A DNA stretch of 26,407 nt from Pseudomonadota bacterium (GTDB taxonomy: Bacteria; Pseudomonadota; Gammaproteobacteria; Burkholderiales; Gallionellaceae), in the NCBI GenBank assembly GCA_021783855.1, contig JAJXTL010000026.1:1-26407 (forward strand), given 5' to 3'. The notes beneath the pieces are model-generated. The model ran no database searches. It saw nothing but the letters and a program-made list of their open reading frames with translations, and had not been told where the DNA came from. A program made the translations under genes and the position numbers. Below are positions 1 to 9,523 of the stretch, one piece after another. The stretch's first letter is position 1. Each line of letters starts with the position of its first letter.

Positions 1-243
1 AAGGCGACCAAGGTCGATGGAATTTATACCGCAGATCCGAAAAAGGATCCGCACGCCGTTCGCTATCAGTCTCTGAGTTTTGATGAGGCGATCAGCAAAA
101 ATTTACAGGTGATGGATGCTACGGCGCTGACGCTGTGCCGTGATCAGAAGTTGCCGATTATCGTATTCAGTATCTTCAAGCCGGGCGCGTTGAAACGCGT
201 GGTGCTGGGCGAGGGTGAAGGTACGCTGGTAAGAATTGAATAA
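1..243 (+). CDS. pyrH: UMP kinase, C-terminal part (gene starts outside the window)
   Basis: The last 80 codons of an open frame entering from the left edge, ending at TAA 241-243. The product is the C-terminal part of bacterial UMP kinase, which phosphorylates UMP to UDP in cytoplasmic pyrimidine nucleotide synthesis (amino acid kinase fold). Visible family features are [14 protein letters not shown] at the very start, the nucleotide-binding loop region, then a segment containing [19 protein letters not shown] and the closing [18 protein letters not shown]. The next gene is frr, and pyrH-frr is a standard bacterial pair. The gene is cut only by the window edge and shows no sign of damage. 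Confidence 0.95.
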   Translation, partial: KATKVDGIYTADPKKDPHAVRYQSLSFDEAISKNLQVMDATALTLCRDQKLPIIVFSIFKPGALKRVVLGEGEGTLVRIE

Positions 244-285
244 GAGCCGGGCGGTTTTTTGGCACCCGCCAATGAGGAGACAATC

Positions 286-843
286 ATGATTGCAGAGATC
301 AGAAAAGATACCGAACAAAGAATGCGCAAGTCGATGGAGGCATTGCGCGCCGATTTAGGTAAAATCCGCACCGGCCGTGCACATACCGGCCTGCTGGATC
401 ATGTGATGGTGGATTATTACGGCAGTCCCACGCTGGTGACGCAGGTGGCGAATATCACGCTGGTTGATGCGCGTACCATCGGCGTGCAGCCTTATGAAAA
501 GAATATGGTGGGCAAGGTCGAGCGCGCGATACGCGATGCGGATCTGGGTCTGAATCCTGCTACTAACGGTGAACTGATCCGCGTTCCGATGCCGATGTTA
601 ACCGAAGAGCGCCGTCGCGACCTGATCAAGCTGGTTAAATCCGAGGGTGAAGACGCCAAGATTGCCGTGCGCAATATTCGCCGGGATGCGAACCATGGTC
701 TGAAAGAATTGCTCAAGAAGAAAGAAATTTCCGAGGACGATGAGCGTCGCGTGCAGGATGATATTCAAAAACTCACCGATCGTTTTGTCCTGGAAATCGA
801 TCAGGCACTGGCTGCTAAAGAAGTTGATTTAATGGCTGTGTAA
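286..843 (+). CDS. frr: Ribosome recycling factor
   Basis: A 185-aa protein, the usual family length. It acts with EF-G to split the post-termination ribosome so that subunits can be reused. Family features are the N-terminal helix with the [13 protein letters not shown] stretch, the VDYYGSPT segment, the [15 protein letters not shown] turn and a long C-terminal helical region rich in charged residues. An in-frame TTG at 259 would add nine residues. ATG 286 is preferred because GAGGAGA (274-280) sits 5 nt upstream and because the protein then begins MIAEI, as expected for the family. It follows pyrH by 42 nt and is probably co-transcribed with it. Confidence 0.96.
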   Translation: MIAEIRKDTEQRMRKSMEALRADLGKIRTGRAHTGLLDHVMVDYYGSPTLVTQVANITLVDARTIGVQPYEKNMVGKVERAIRDADLGLNPATNGELIRVPMPMLTEERRRDLIKLVKSEGEDAKIAVRNIRRDANHGLKELLKKKEISEDDERRVQDDIQKLTDRFVLEIDQALAAKEVDLMAV

Positions 844-845
844 CC

Positions 846-928
846 AGGAGCGAGGAGCGAGGATCGAGGATTGTGTAAATCCAAATACACCGTTTTTAAC
901 TCAATCCTCAATCCACGATCCACGATCC
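846..928 (+). repeat. Heptad-repeat palindrome in the frr-uppS gap
   Basis: The left arm (846-872) is four tandem near-copies of a 7-base unit of the type GGATCGA or GGAGCGA. The right arm (902-928) is the reverse complement of a similar array. By eye the arms pair at 22 of 27 positions around a 29-nt spacer. The element ends five bases before the uppS ATG, and no Shine-Dalgarno is visible there. It is not a recognised insertion sequence. It resembles short tandem heptamer repeats known from other bacteria, but that comparison is inference. Confidence 0.8.
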
Positions 929-933
929 CTTAT

Positions 934-1707
934 ATGACTAATCTGCCGAGTTCGACTCGCACCATCCCTGATGTAACGGCCGTTCCGCGTCACATTGCCA
1001 TCATCATGGATGGCAATGGCCGTTGGGCGAAAAAGCGTCTGATGCCCCGGATCATGGGTCATCAGCGCGGTGTCGAGTCGCTGCGTACGGTGGTAAAAAG
1101 CTGCCGTGACCTGGGGGTTTCCTACCTGACGGTATTTGCCTTCAGCAGCGAAAACTGGCGCAGGCCGTTTGATGAAGTTTCTTTTTTGATGTCGCTGTTT
1201 CTGAAAATGCTGGAACGCGAGATCGTCAGTTTGCATAAAAACAACATTCGTTTGCGTATTATCGGTGACCGTGCAAGGTTTGACGACAGACTTAAACAAA
1301 CCATGGCGGATGCTGAAACGCTCACGGCTGACAACAGCGGGCTGACGCTGACTATCGCTGCAAATTACGGCGGGCGATGGGATGTGATGCATGCGGTGCA
1401 GAACCTGCTGCGCGATCGCCCTGAACTGGCTGCCTCGTTTAGCGAAGAAGACTTGCAGCCTTACCTGTCCATGGGGGATGCGCCGGAACCCGATTTGTTT
1501 ATCCGCACCGGTGGCGAGAAGCGCATCAGTAATTTTATGCTCTGGCAGTTAGCCTATACCGAGCTGTATTTTACCGATACCCTGTGGCCCGCCTTCGGTC
1601 GCCATGCGTTGGAATTGGCCATTGCCTCCTACCAGCATCGGGAGCGACGTTTTGGCAGAACTAGCGAGCAGTTGCAAGCCGGCGAAAAAGGAGAGTCCTG
1701 TGCTTAA
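934..1707 (+). CDS. uppS: Undecaprenyl diphosphate synthase (cis-prenyltransferase)
   Basis: A 257-aa enzyme that condenses isopentenyl diphosphate units onto farnesyl diphosphate to make the C55 lipid carrier for peptidoglycan and O-antigen. Diagnostic motifs are HIAIIMDGNGRWAKKR (catalytic Asp about residue 26), MGHQRGVESL, the FAFSSENWRRP segment, and near the C-terminus DLFIRTGGEKRISNF followed by LWQLAYTELYF. The frame is open upstream to TTG 871, but that extension translates the heptad palindrome (SILNPRSTIP) and is unlike the family. ATG 934 therefore fits best, although it has no clear Shine-Dalgarno. The 3' end overlaps the cdsA start by 8 nt. Confidence 0.95.
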   Translation: MTNLPSSTRTIPDVTAVPRHIAIIMDGNGRWAKKRLMPRIMGHQRGVESLRTVVKSCRDLGVSYLTVFAFSSENWRRPFDEVSFLMSLFLKMLEREIVSLHKNNIRLRIIGDRARFDDRLKQTMADAETLTADNSGLTLTIAANYGGRWDVMHAVQNLLRDRPELAASFSEEDLQPYLSMGDAPEPDLFIRTGGEKRISNFMLWQLAYTELYFTDTLWPAFGRHALELAIASYQHRERRFGRTSEQLQAGEKGESCA

Positions 1708-2500
1708 ATCCAGAATAATCACCGCCGTTATTCTGCTCATTGCACTGTTGCTGATCCTGTTCGCTTTGCCCGATGGCTGGTGGGTCGTATTGGTGGTGGT
1801 GATGGTGATGCAAGGTACGCTGGAATGGTCGAAATTATCCGGCTTGAGCGTGCCTGGCAGTTATCTTTATGGCGCATTGACGCTGTTGATCATGCTGGCG
1901 CTGGTCTGGTTCGGTGCGCAAGACATGAAACTGGCACATTTATTGATTTACGCAGTTTCCGCCTTGCTCTGGCTGATGATCGTGCCAGCCTGGCTGTTTT
2001 TAAGCTGGCGTGTAAAGAATCGCCTGTTGATGTGCCTGACAGGATGGGCAGTCTTGATACCGACAGGGCTCGCGATGCTGGACTTGCATGCCGTCAGCCC
2101 GTGGCTGTTGTTGATGCTGATGAGCCTGGTCTGGGTCGCGGATATCGGCGCCTATTTTGCTGGGCGGCGTTTCGGCAAACATAAGCTGGCACCCGGTATC
2201 AGTCCCGGCAAAACCTGGGAGGGCGTGGCAGGCGGGGTGCTCGGAGCTTCCCTGTATGTACTCATTGTGTACTCTGTCATTCCGGTTGCGCCGCTGGCGG
2301 GATTGCTGGCGGTTGTCTGGTGTTGGGTGGCACTGGCAGTGATAGGCGATCTGTTCGAGTCTGCGATCAAGCGTCAGGCGGGAGTCAAGGACAGTGGCTC
2401 GCTGCTGCCCGGGCACGGCGGACTGCTTGATCGTATCGATGCACTGACTTCAACTCTGCCGCTCGCTGCCATGGTGATTTTGTTTTGGCAACTTGGCTAG
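1700..2500 (+). CDS. cdsA: Phosphatidate cytidylyltransferase (CDP-diglyceride synthase)
   Basis: A 266-aa multi-pass inner membrane enzyme that makes CDP-diacylglycerol from CTP and phosphatidic acid, the branch point of phospholipid synthesis. Most of the chain is hydrophobic, with about seven or eight membrane segments. The C-terminal part carries the family signature: SPGKTWEG, then GDLFESAIKR, KDSGSLLPGHGG and LDRIDA. The start is GTG 1700, chosen because AAGGAG (1688-1693) is 6 nt upstream and the protein then begins with the first membrane helix. It overlaps the end of uppS by 8 nt, suggesting translational coupling. The length is slightly below the E. coli enzyme. Confidence 0.94.
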   Translation: MLKSRIITAVILLIALLLILFALPDGWWVVLVVVMVMQGTLEWSKLSGLSVPGSYLYGALTLLIMLALVWFGAQDMKLAHLLIYAVSALLWLMIVPAWLFLSWRVKNRLLMCLTGWAVLIPTGLAMLDLHAVSPWLLLMLMSLVWVADIGAYFAGRRFGKHKLAPGISPGKTWEGVAGGVLGASLYVLIVYSVIPVAPLAGLLAVVWCWVALAVIGDLFESAIKRQAGVKDSGSLLPGHGGLLDRIDALTSTLPLAAMVILFWQLG

Positions 2501-2507
2501 GATGAAA

Positions 2508-2603
2508 CTGTGAAAGGTGAGGATGCTGCTGTGAAAAGTGAAGATAACACTGTGAAAAGCGAAATGTTGTTTCGATTTTACGTTTCCATTTTCACGTTTC
2601 ACG
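2508..2603 (+). repeat. 21-base tandem repeat ending in a long imperfect hairpin, cdsA-dxr gap
   Basis: Three near-copies of a 21-base unit starting CTGTGAAA begin at 2508, 2529 and 2550, and each contains GTGAA-type heptads. The segment 2530-2563 is then mirrored by its imperfect reverse complement at 2571-2603 (TTCG...TTTCACGG), leaving a 7-base loop. The element fills most of the 112-nt gap and ends nine bases before the dxr ATG, which has no obvious Shine-Dalgarno. The architecture matches the element before uppS but the sequence differs. Confidence 0.8.
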
Positions 2604-2612
2604 GCTAAATTA

Positions 2613-3791
2613 ATGCAATTTCTTACCATATTGGGTTCTACCGGCAGTATCGGTACCAGCACGCTGGACGTGGTCGCGCGTCACCCTGACAAATATCAGG
2701 TCACAGCGCTTACGGCTCACCGCCAGGTTGATCTGTTGTTCCGGCAATGCATTCAATTCAAACCCTCTTATGCAGTGCTGCTCGATGAAGATGCGGCCGC
2801 CAGGCTGCGTGCCATGCTAACTGACGCCGGATCAAAAACCGAGGTATTGTGCGGAATTGAGTCCCTGGTGGCCGTCAGCGTGTTGCCGGAAGTGGATGCG
2901 GTGATGGCGGCCATCGTCGGTGCGGCAGGCTTGCGCCCCACGCTGGCAGCGGCGCAAGCGGGAAAGAAGATTCTGCTGGCGAACAAGGAAACGCTGGTGA
3001 TGGCGGGTAATGTGTTCATGGAAGCGGTACGCGCCGGTGGTGCTGTACTGTTGCCGATAGACAGTGAACACAACGCGATTTTCCAGTCCTTGCCGCATGA
3101 TTATAACGGCGATATGGCAAGCTCTGGCGTGCGGCGCATTTTGCTCACGGCATCCGGCGGCCCTTTTCGCACCCTGCCGTTGAGCGCCTTGCAGCAGGTT
3201 ACGCCGGATCAGGCATGTGCGCACCCGAACTGGGTGATGGGGCGCAAGATTTCAGTTGATTCGGCCAGCATGATGAACAAGGGGCTGGAGGTCATCGAGG
3301 CGCACTGGCTGTTCAACGCTCCCGCCTGCGACATACAGGTGGTAGTTCATCCGCAGAGCGTGATTCATTCGCTGGTCGAGTATATCGACGGCTCGGTGAT
3401 CGCGCAGCTGGGCAATCCGGATATGCGCACGCCGATAGCTTACGGGTTGGCTTATCCTGAACGGATAAACTCGGGCGTGGCAGGGCTTGATCTGTTCAAG
3501 ATTGGCTCGCTTGATTTTGCAGAACCTGATTTTGCCCGTTTCCCTTGTCTCGCGTTAGCCTATCAGGCATTGCGTTCGGGTGGCACGGCGCCTGCGATAC
3601 TTAACGCTGCCAATGAAATCGCCGTCGCTGCTTTTCTGGATAATGAAATTTCGTTCCTGTCCATTGCGCAGGTGATTGAGTCCGTGCTTGACGGCTTGCC
3701 CGTCCAGTCCGTGAGTTGTCTGGATGAGGTGCTTGCTGCGGATGCCGAGGCACGCCGTGCCGCCATGCAACAGCTTGGGGTTTATAAATGA
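2613..3791 (+). CDS. dxr: 1-deoxy-D-xylulose 5-phosphate reductoisomerase
   Basis: A 392-aa cytoplasmic enzyme that converts DXP to 2-C-methyl-D-erythritol 4-phosphate with NADPH, the committed step of the MEP isoprenoid pathway. It supplies precursors to UppS encoded upstream. Visible motifs are the N-terminal NADPH-binding [14 protein letters not shown], the NKETLVMAG segment, the metal and substrate site [12 protein letters not shown], the flexible-loop region ASGGPFR, and [20 protein letters not shown] with [13 protein letters not shown]. The length matches the family. ATG 2613 starts immediately before the conserved [11 protein letters not shown]. The stop overlaps the rseP start as ATGA. 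Confidence 0.96.
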   Translation: MQFLTILGSTGSIGTSTLDVVARHPDKYQVTALTAHRQVDLLFRQCIQFKPSYAVLLDEDAAARLRAMLTDAGSKTEVLCGIESLVAVSVLPEVDAVMAAIVGAAGLRPTLAAAQAGKKILLANKETLVMAGNVFMEAVRAGGAVLLPIDSEHNAIFQSLPHDYNGDMASSGVRRILLTASGGPFRTLPLSALQQVTPDQACAHPNWVMGRKISVDSASMMNKGLEVIEAHWLFNAPACDIQVVVHPQSVIHSLVEYIDGSVIAQLGNPDMRTPIAYGLAYPERINSGVAGLDLFKIGSLDFAEPDFARFPCLALAYQALRSGGTAPAILNAANEIAVAAFLDNEISFLSIAQVIESVLDGLPVQSVSCLDEVLAADAEARRAAMQQLGVYK

Positions 3792-5143
3792 CGACATTAT
3801 TAGCTTTCGTTGGTGCAATTGTGCTGCTTGTGATGTTCCATGAATACGGACATTACTGGGTGGCCCGCCGTTGCGGTGTAAAAGTGCTGGTTTTTTCGCT
3901 GGGTTTCGGCAAAGTTATTTACCGCAAGCGTTTTGCCAATTCGGCTACCGAATGGGTGATTTCTGCGATTCCGCTGGGCGGCTACGTCAAGATGCTGGAC
4001 GAACGTGAAGGTGAGGTTTTACCTTCTGAATTGAACATGGCATTTAACCGCAAGCCGGTGTTGCAGCGTATGGCGATCGTCGTGGCAGGCCCCCTGGCGA
4101 ATTTCATGCTGGCTGTTTTGTTGTACTGGATCTTGTTCATGCACGGCGTGCCGGGCCTGAAACCGGTGCTGGGTGAGGTGCCGACGGGGACACCGGCGGC
4201 AATGGCGCAGATGCATAAGGGCGAAACCATACTCAGTATCAACGGCGAGCCCATACCGAGCTGGCAGGAATTGCGCTGGGTGTTGATGACCCTGGCACTT
4301 GGACGAGGTACAGTGAAAATCGATGCAGCAGGTATTGATGGCGCAACTTTGCACCATGCGCTGGATTTGAGCGGACTTGAAGCGCACGATCTGGACGGCG
4401 AGTTTCTCGACAAGCTGGGTTTGCATCTGGATCAGCCGGTATTGTTGCCCGTTATTGGAAAACTGTCCGATGCGGGAGTGGCAAAACAGGCCGGATTGCA
4501 GGAGGGCGATGTTATCCTGCGTGTCGGTGGCGTGGCCGTGCAAAACTGGGATGCGTTGGTTGACGTTGTGCGCAGCCACCCTGCGCGCACCGTTCAGTTC
4601 GACATTCGACGCGGCCAACTGACGCTTACTCTTTCCGTTACGCCGCAGGCGGTTGCTGAATCGGGAAAAATGGTGGGGAAAATCGGTGCGGCACCCAAAG
4701 TTGACCAGGCGGCAGTGCAAGCAATGCTCATCGAAGTGAGCTACGGGCCGCTTGATGCGTTCAGTCAGTCGTTGAGAAAAACCTGGGAAACCTCTGCTGT
4801 CAGCCTGAAAATGCTCGGTAAAATGGTGTCCGGCGAAATTTCCATGAAAAATTTGAGCGGTCCTCTTACTATCGCGGATTACGCGGGGCAGTCGGCACAC
4901 ATGGGCGTGATCGCCTATCTGGGATTTCTGGCATTGATCAGCATCAGCCTGGGTGTATTGAATTTGCTGCCGGTTCCCTTATTGGATGGCGGTCACTTGC
5001 TGTATTATGTTGCCGAATTGCTCAAAGGTAGCCCGGTTTCCGAACGGGCTTGGGAAAATGGCCAGAAAATCGGCATCGCATTGCTGGGTACGTTGATGGT
5101 TTTTGCCTTCTATAACGATATTAATCGCCTCATCTCAGGTTAG
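3788..5143 (+). CDS. rseP: Site-2 intramembrane zinc metalloprotease RseP
   Basis: A 451-aa inner membrane protease that makes the intramembrane cut in the anti-sigma factor RseA, releasing sigma-E when outer membrane assembly is stressed. The first helix carries the zinc site HEYGH (residues 18-22). Two periplasmic PDZ-like regions follow (about residues 110-190 and 215-295). The C-terminal membrane part carries [10 protein letters not shown], whose Asp is the third zinc ligand. It overlaps dxr by ATGA and lies 6 nt before bamA, the usual order, placing the stress protease beside the assembly machine it monitors. Confidence 0.95.
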   Translation: MTTLLAFVGAIVLLVMFHEYGHYWVARRCGVKVLVFSLGFGKVIYRKRFANSATEWVISAIPLGGYVKMLDEREGEVLPSELNMAFNRKPVLQRMAIVVAGPLANFMLAVLLYWILFMHGVPGLKPVLGEVPTGTPAAMAQMHKGETILSINGEPIPSWQELRWVLMTLALGRGTVKIDAAGIDGATLHHALDLSGLEAHDLDGEFLDKLGLHLDQPVLLPVIGKLSDAGVAKQAGLQEGDVILRVGGVAVQNWDALVDVVRSHPARTVQFDIRRGQLTLTLSVTPQAVAESGKMVGKIGAAPKVDQAAVQAMLIEVSYGPLDAFSQSLRKTWETSAVSLKMLGKMVSGEISMKNLSGPLTIADYAGQSAHMGVIAYLGFLALISISLGVLNLLPVPLLDGGHLLYYVAELLKGSPVSERAWENGQKIGIALLGTLMVFAFYNDINRLISG

Positions 5144-5149
5144 TAATAA

Positions 5150-7423
5150 ATGAACAAGACAAAACTTGCAGGAATTATTTCGCTGTTATTCATTTCGCCC
5201 GCCTGGGCGATCACCCCATTTACCGTCAAGGATATACGCGTAGAAGGCATACAGCGTACCGAGGCGGGCACGGTGTTCAGTTATCTGCCGGTCAAGGTGG
5301 GCGATACGATGAACGATGAGCAGGCTGAGGTAGCTATCCACGCCTTGTATGGGACGGGATTTTTCAAGGATGTACGCCTCGAAGTCGAACAAGGTGTGTT
5401 GGTTGTGCTGGTGCGTGAGCGCCCCTCGATTGCCAGCATTGTAGTCAATGGCGTCAAGGATTTTCCCAAGGATCAGCTCAAGGAGAATATGAAATATGCA
5501 GGCCTTGCCGAGGCGCGTATCTTCGATAAGGGTGCGCTGGATAAGGCCGTGCAGGATTTGAAACGTCAATATGTGGCGCGCGGCAAGTATGGGGTGACGA
5601 TCACCACCAAAGTGACCGAGCTGGAGCGCAACCGGGTGAGTATCGTGTTCAATGTCGTTGAAGGCGAAGTGTCCAAGATCAAGCAGATCAATATTATTGG
5701 CAATAAGGCTTACAAGGAAGCGGACCTGCTGGATTTAATGAAACTCAGCACGCCTGACTGGCTAAGCTGGATCAGCAAGAACGATCAGTATTCAAAACAA
5801 AAGCTTTCCGCCGACCTGGAAACCTTGCGCTCGTTCTATATGGACAACGGTTATCTGGAATTCAATATCAATTCGACGCAGATTTCCATTACGCCGGACA
5901 AGAAGGATATTTATATCACCGTCAACTTGACCGAAGGTGATAAATACACAGTTTCAAATGTAACTGTCACGGGTAACACCCTGATTCCCAAGCCTGAGAT
6001 TGACAAGCTCATTCTGATTAAGCCGAACGATGCTTTCTCCCGCAAGGAACTGACGGAAACCAGCAAGCTGGTGGGCGAACGCCTGGCGGCCGATGGTTAT
6101 GCGTTTGCCAATGTCAACGCAATCCCGGAAGTCGACAAGGAAAAACATGAAGTGGCTTTCAACTTTGTGGTTGATCCCGGTAAACGCGCCTACATACGCC
6201 ACATCAATGTCACAGGGAATACCAAGACGCGCGATGAGGTGATACGCCGTGAATTCCGTCAGATAGAAAGCTCATGGTTTGATGTGAACAAAATCAAAAA
6301 ATCCAAACAGCGTGTTGATCGTCTGGCTTATTTCTCCGAGGTCAATGTTGAAACACCTGCGGTGGCGGGAGCAGCCGACCAGATGGACGTCAATGTAGCG
6401 GTTAAAGAAATGTCTACAGGGAGTTTTACCATCGGCGCCGGTATCAATAGTGGCGAAGGACTGGTTTTGACGGGCGGGGTTTCGCAAACGAATCTGTTCG
6501 GCAGCGGAAATACCCTGGCAACTCAGCTTAATACCAGCAAGATCAACCAGAATATTTCGGTGTCTTATACCAACCCCTATTATACCGATGAGGGTATCAG
6601 TCGCGGTTTCTCCATTTACAAGAATGCTACCAATACAACTACCATTGCAATCAGCCAATATACGTCTTCTACGGTGGGTGCAGGGATGCAATTTGGTGTG
6701 CCGATCAGCGAAGACCAAAGCATCAGTTTTGGTCTGTCGGTGGAGCAGACCAACATCGGTCTGACGGCATTCAGTCCGGTGCGTTATATGGACTACGTCA
6801 ACACGTTCGGCAACACGAACGCGACGATGCTGGGAACGCTGGGATGGGGCAGCGACACCCGCGACAGTGCGATCTACACCACGACAGGCATGGTGCAACA
6901 CGCGTATACGGAATTTGCCTTGCCAGTGTTGGATATGCGTTATTACAAGCTGAATTACGACAACCAGTGGTTTTATCCGATGAACGCCAACTGGACGCTG
7001 ATGACCAATGGTCAACTTGGTGTCGGTGGCGGTTACGCCGGCAAGTCGCTTCCGTTCTTCAAGAATTTTTATGCGGGTGGTGTAGGTTCGGTGCGCGGTT
7101 ACCAGATCAACTCGTTGGGGCCGCAGGACTCAACCGCTTTGCCGTTGGGTGGTACGCGCCGTGCGATTGCGAGTATGGAATTGATGACGCCGATGCCGGG
7201 CGTCAAGGACAAGTCGGTGCGTTTGAGCGGCTTCTTCGATTCAGGTATCGTCACGGGTCCGGGCGACTTGCCCGGTGTTGCGGGCGTGCGGGTAACAACG
7301 GGTGTTGCAGTGACCTGGATATCTCCGATGGGACCGCTGAAGCTCAGTTTTGCCAAACCGCTGAATGCGAAACCCGGAGATATGTTGCAAGCGTTCCAGT
7401 TCACCATGGGTTCGATGTTCTGA
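5150..7423 (+). CDS. bamA: Outer membrane protein assembly factor BamA
   Basis: A 757-aa outer membrane protein, the core of the BAM complex that folds beta-barrel proteins. A signal peptide of about 20 residues (MNKTKLAGIISLLFISPAWA) precedes five POTRA-type repeats (about residues 22-420; the first begins FTVKDIRVEGIQRTEAGTVF). The C-terminal half is a barrel with alternating aromatic strands, the conserved VRGYQ motif of the lid loop near residue 650, and a final phenylalanine (FTMGSMF) expected of an outer membrane barrel. The gene sits between rseP and skp. Its Shine-Dalgarno is weak, and short spacing from rseP suggests coupled expression. Confidence 0.96.
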   Translation: MNKTKLAGIISLLFISPAWAITPFTVKDIRVEGIQRTEAGTVFSYLPVKVGDTMNDEQAEVAIHALYGTGFFKDVRLEVEQGVLVVLVRERPSIASIVVNGVKDFPKDQLKENMKYAGLAEARIFDKGALDKAVQDLKRQYVARGKYGVTITTKVTELERNRVSIVFNVVEGEVSKIKQINIIGNKAYKEADLLDLMKLSTPDWLSWISKNDQYSKQKLSADLETLRSFYMDNGYLEFNINSTQISITPDKKDIYITVNLTEGDKYTVSNVTVTGNTLIPKPEIDKLILIKPNDAFSRKELTETSKLVGERLAADGYAFANVNAIPEVDKEKHEVAFNFVVDPGKRAYIRHINVTGNTKTRDEVIRREFRQIESSWFDVNKIKKSKQRVDRLAYFSEVNVETPAVAGAADQMDVNVAVKEMSTGSFTIGAGINSGEGLVLTGGVSQTNLFGSGNTLATQLNTSKINQNISVSYTNPYYTDEGISRGFSIYKNATNTTTIAISQYTSSTVGAGMQFGVPISEDQSISFGLSVEQTNIGLTAFSPVRYMDYVNTFGNTNATMLGTLGWGSDTRDSAIYTTTGMVQHAYTEFALPVLDMRYYKLNYDNQWFYPMNANWTLMTNGQLGVGGGYAGKSLPFFKNFYAGGVGSVRGYQINSLGPQDSTALPLGGTRRAIASMELMTPMPGVKDKSVRLSGFFDSGIVTGPGDLPGVAGVRVTTGVAVTWISPMGPLKLSFAKPLNAKPGDMLQAFQFTMGSMF

Positions 7424-7479
7424 TGCCGGCAGCGGGTTAAGAGATTTGCCAGGTGGCTATGATAATGGAGGCAAGAGCG

Positions 7480-7986
7480 ATGAAGATGAGAATAGTACTG
7501 TTAGCTGCACTGCTGTGTGCGGGTTCCGCGCTGGCCGGGGATTTTAAAGTAGGGGTGGTGGATACCGAACGGGTCTTGCGCGAATCAGTCCCCGCGATGA
7601 AGGCCGAGAAAAAGATCGAAAAGGAATTTTCCGGGCGAGATCAGGACATCAAGAAGAACATGAAGCAGGCCAAAGACTTGCAGCTCTTGCTGGATAAGGA
7701 TTCAGGCGGCTTGAGTGAGGCGGACAGACGCAGCAAGGAGCGCGAACTGAATGCGCTGAACGTCAATCTGCAACGCATGCAGCGCGAATTCAGGGAGGAC
7801 TTGAGTCTGCGCAAGAACGAAGAGCTGGCGGTTGTGCTCGAACGCGCCAATAAGGCGATTCAGGCCATTGCCGAGTCTGAAAAATACGATCTGATTTTGC
7901 AGGAGGCGGTCTATCGCAATCCCAAGATTGATATTACCGATAAGGTGATCAAGAGTCTCGCCGTCGACAAGCCAGACAGCAAGTAA
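7480..7986 (+). CDS. skp: Periplasmic chaperone Skp (OmpH family)
   Basis: A 168-aa exported protein with signal peptide MKMRIVLLAALLCAGSALA, then FKVGVVDTERVLRESVPAMKAEKK, typical of the OmpH/Skp family. The middle (about residues 35-120) is a highly charged coiled coil, the tentacles that hold unfolded outer membrane proteins on their way to BamA. The C-terminal segment ILQEAVYRNPKIDITDKVIK closes the body domain. An in-frame GTG at 7453 is possible, but GGAGG (7467-7471) sits 8 nt before ATG 7480 and only that start gives a clean signal peptide. It lies between bamA and lpxD as in most proteobacteria. Confidence 0.94.
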   Translation: MKMRIVLLAALLCAGSALAGDFKVGVVDTERVLRESVPAMKAEKKIEKEFSGRDQDIKKNMKQAKDLQLLLDKDSGGLSEADRRSKERELNALNVNLQRMQREFREDLSLRKNEELAVVLERANKAIQAIAESEKYDLILQEAVYRNPKIDITDKVIKSLAVDKPDSK

Positions 7987-7995
7987 GGCGCTGTC

Positions 7996-9024
7996 ATGTA
8001 CTACACTTTAGCTGAGATTGCGGAGCGGTTTGGCGGGCGTGTTTTGGGCGATGCGCAAGTAAGGATATGCCAGATTGCCACGCTTGAACTGGCGCAGCCC
8101 GCTCAGATCAGTTTTTTGACTAACAGCAAGTATCGGGCAGAACTGACGCGCACCCGGGCAGGGGCCGTGATTGTGGCCGAGGCCGATGCACAGGCGACGG
8201 ATTTGCCGCGTATTGTCACACAAAATCCTTATGCCTATTTTGCTAGAGTGTCGGCAATGCTCAATCCTGCACCTGAGATCAAACCGGGCGTGCATCCTAC
8301 AGCCGTCGTAGGAGAGGGTGCGCTGATTGACCCGACTGCCAGTGTTTTAGCGACGGCAGTGGTGGGTAGTGGCGCCGTGATAGGCGCGTATTCGGTCATC
8401 GGCGAGGGCTGTTTTATAGGCGACAACGTGCTGATCGGTCGTCATGTACGTTTGTACCCGCGCGTGGTGATTTATCACGATTGTATGATAGGCGATCATC
8501 TGATCGCCCATTCCGGTGCAGTGATCGGCGCCGACGGTTTCGGCTTTGCGATGGATGAAGGGCGCTGGATCAAGATTCCGCAGATCGGACGCGTTGTGAT
8601 AGGAAATAACGTCGAAATCGGTGCCAATACCACCATAGACCGGGGTGCGCTGGATGATACGGTGATTGAGGATGGCGTGAAACTGGACAATCAGATTCAG
8701 ATTGCACACAACGTGCGTATCGGCGCGCATACCGTGATTGCCGGATGTGTCGGAATTGCCGGCAGCACGACGATAGGGAAATACTGTCAGATCGGCGGCA
8801 GTGCCGGAATATTGGGGCATTTGAAAATCGCCGATGGTGTGGTGATTGCATCGTTCACCCTGATTGGAAAATCGATACGTGAGGCAGGTTCTTATGCCGC
8901 CATTTTCCCCTTTGGAAAAACGGAGGAATGGCGGAAAAATGCCGTGCACATTCGTCATCTTGATGAAATGGCGAAACGCATCAAAACGCTGGAGCAGGCG
9001 TTGTTGAAAACTGTAGAAAGGTAA
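7996..9024 (+). CDS. lpxD: UDP-3-O-acylglucosamine N-acyltransferase
   Basis: A 342-aa cytoplasmic enzyme that adds the second hydroxyacyl chain, from acyl-ACP, to the UDP-glucosamine lipid A precursor (third step). The N-terminal domain (about residues 1-100) contains [13 protein letters not shown], and the middle is a left-handed beta helix with many hexapeptide repeats ([21 protein letters not shown] and similar). The region [16 protein letters not shown] holds the catalytic His. The C-terminal helical tail includes [17 protein letters not shown]. The length matches the family. It follows skp by 9 nt and precedes fabZ by 4 nt. Confidence 0.95.
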   Translation: MYYTLAEIAERFGGRVLGDAQVRICQIATLELAQPAQISFLTNSKYRAELTRTRAGAVIVAEADAQATDLPRIVTQNPYAYFARVSAMLNPAPEIKPGVHPTAVVGEGALIDPTASVLATAVVGSGAVIGAYSVIGEGCFIGDNVLIGRHVRLYPRVVIYHDCMIGDHLIAHSGAVIGADGFGFAMDEGRWIKIPQIGRVVIGNNVEIGANTTIDRGALDDTVIEDGVKLDNQIQIAHNVRIGAHTVIAGCVGIAGSTTIGKYCQIGGSAGILGHLKIADGVVIASFTLIGKSIREAGSYAAIFPFGKTEEWRKNAVHIRHLDEMAKRIKTLEQALLKTVER

Positions 9025-9028
9025 TGAA

Positions 9029-9523
9029 ATGAGTACGCAAGACGAAAAGACTTCTCCCGGCCTGCCTGAGCAGACAGGGCACGCGATGGATATACATGCG
9101 ATCCTTGAAAGCTTGCCGCACCGCTATCCGTTTTTGTTGGTGGACAGGGTGCTGTCGATCGAGCCGGGAAAAAGCATCGTCGCACTGAAAAACGTCACCA
9201 TCAACGAGCCGTTTTTTCCCGGACACTATCCGCATCACCCCGTGATGCCCGGTGTGCTGATTATCGAGGCGATGGCGCAAGTGGCCGCCTTGCTGTCGTT
9301 TCAGACCATGCCCAGTCAGCCGGATGAAAAATCGGTGTATTATTTCGCAGGGATCGACGGTGCACGTTTCAAACGTCCGGTGACGCCTGGCGATCAGTTG
9401 ATCATCAAGGTAGAGCTGACCCGCAGCATGCGCGGCGTATTCAAGTTCAAGGCGCTTGCCGAAGTGGACGGACAGAGGGCCGCGGAAGCTGAATTGATGT
9501 GCACGGTCAAATCGGTGGCCTGA
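9029..9523 (+). CDS. fabZ: 3-hydroxyacyl-ACP dehydratase FabZ
   Basis: A 164-aa hot-dog-fold enzyme that dehydrates 3-hydroxyacyl-ACP in fatty acid elongation, competing with LpxA and LpxD for the same substrate. Motifs are [14 protein letters not shown], the catalytic [14 protein letters not shown] (His) and VLIIEAMAQ (Glu). ATG 9029 has AAAGG 7 nt upstream. An internal ATG at 9086 would begin MDIHAIL, close to the start of many FabZ proteins, so the extra 19 residues are uncertain. The stop overlaps the lpxA ATG as TGATG, so expression is probably coupled. Confidence 0.95.
   Translation: MSTQDEKTSPGLPEQTGHAMDIHAILESLPHRYPFLLVDRVLSIEPGKSIVALKNVTINEPFFPGHYPHHPVMPGVLIIEAMAQVAALLSFQTMPSQPDEKSVYYFAGIDGARFKRPVTPGDQLIIKVELTRSMRGVFKFKALAEVDGQRAAEAELMCTVKSVA

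Noticed and set aside
871..933. Upstream extension of uppS from TTG 871
   Set aside because: The added 21 residues translate the heptad palindrome and do not resemble the family N-terminus.
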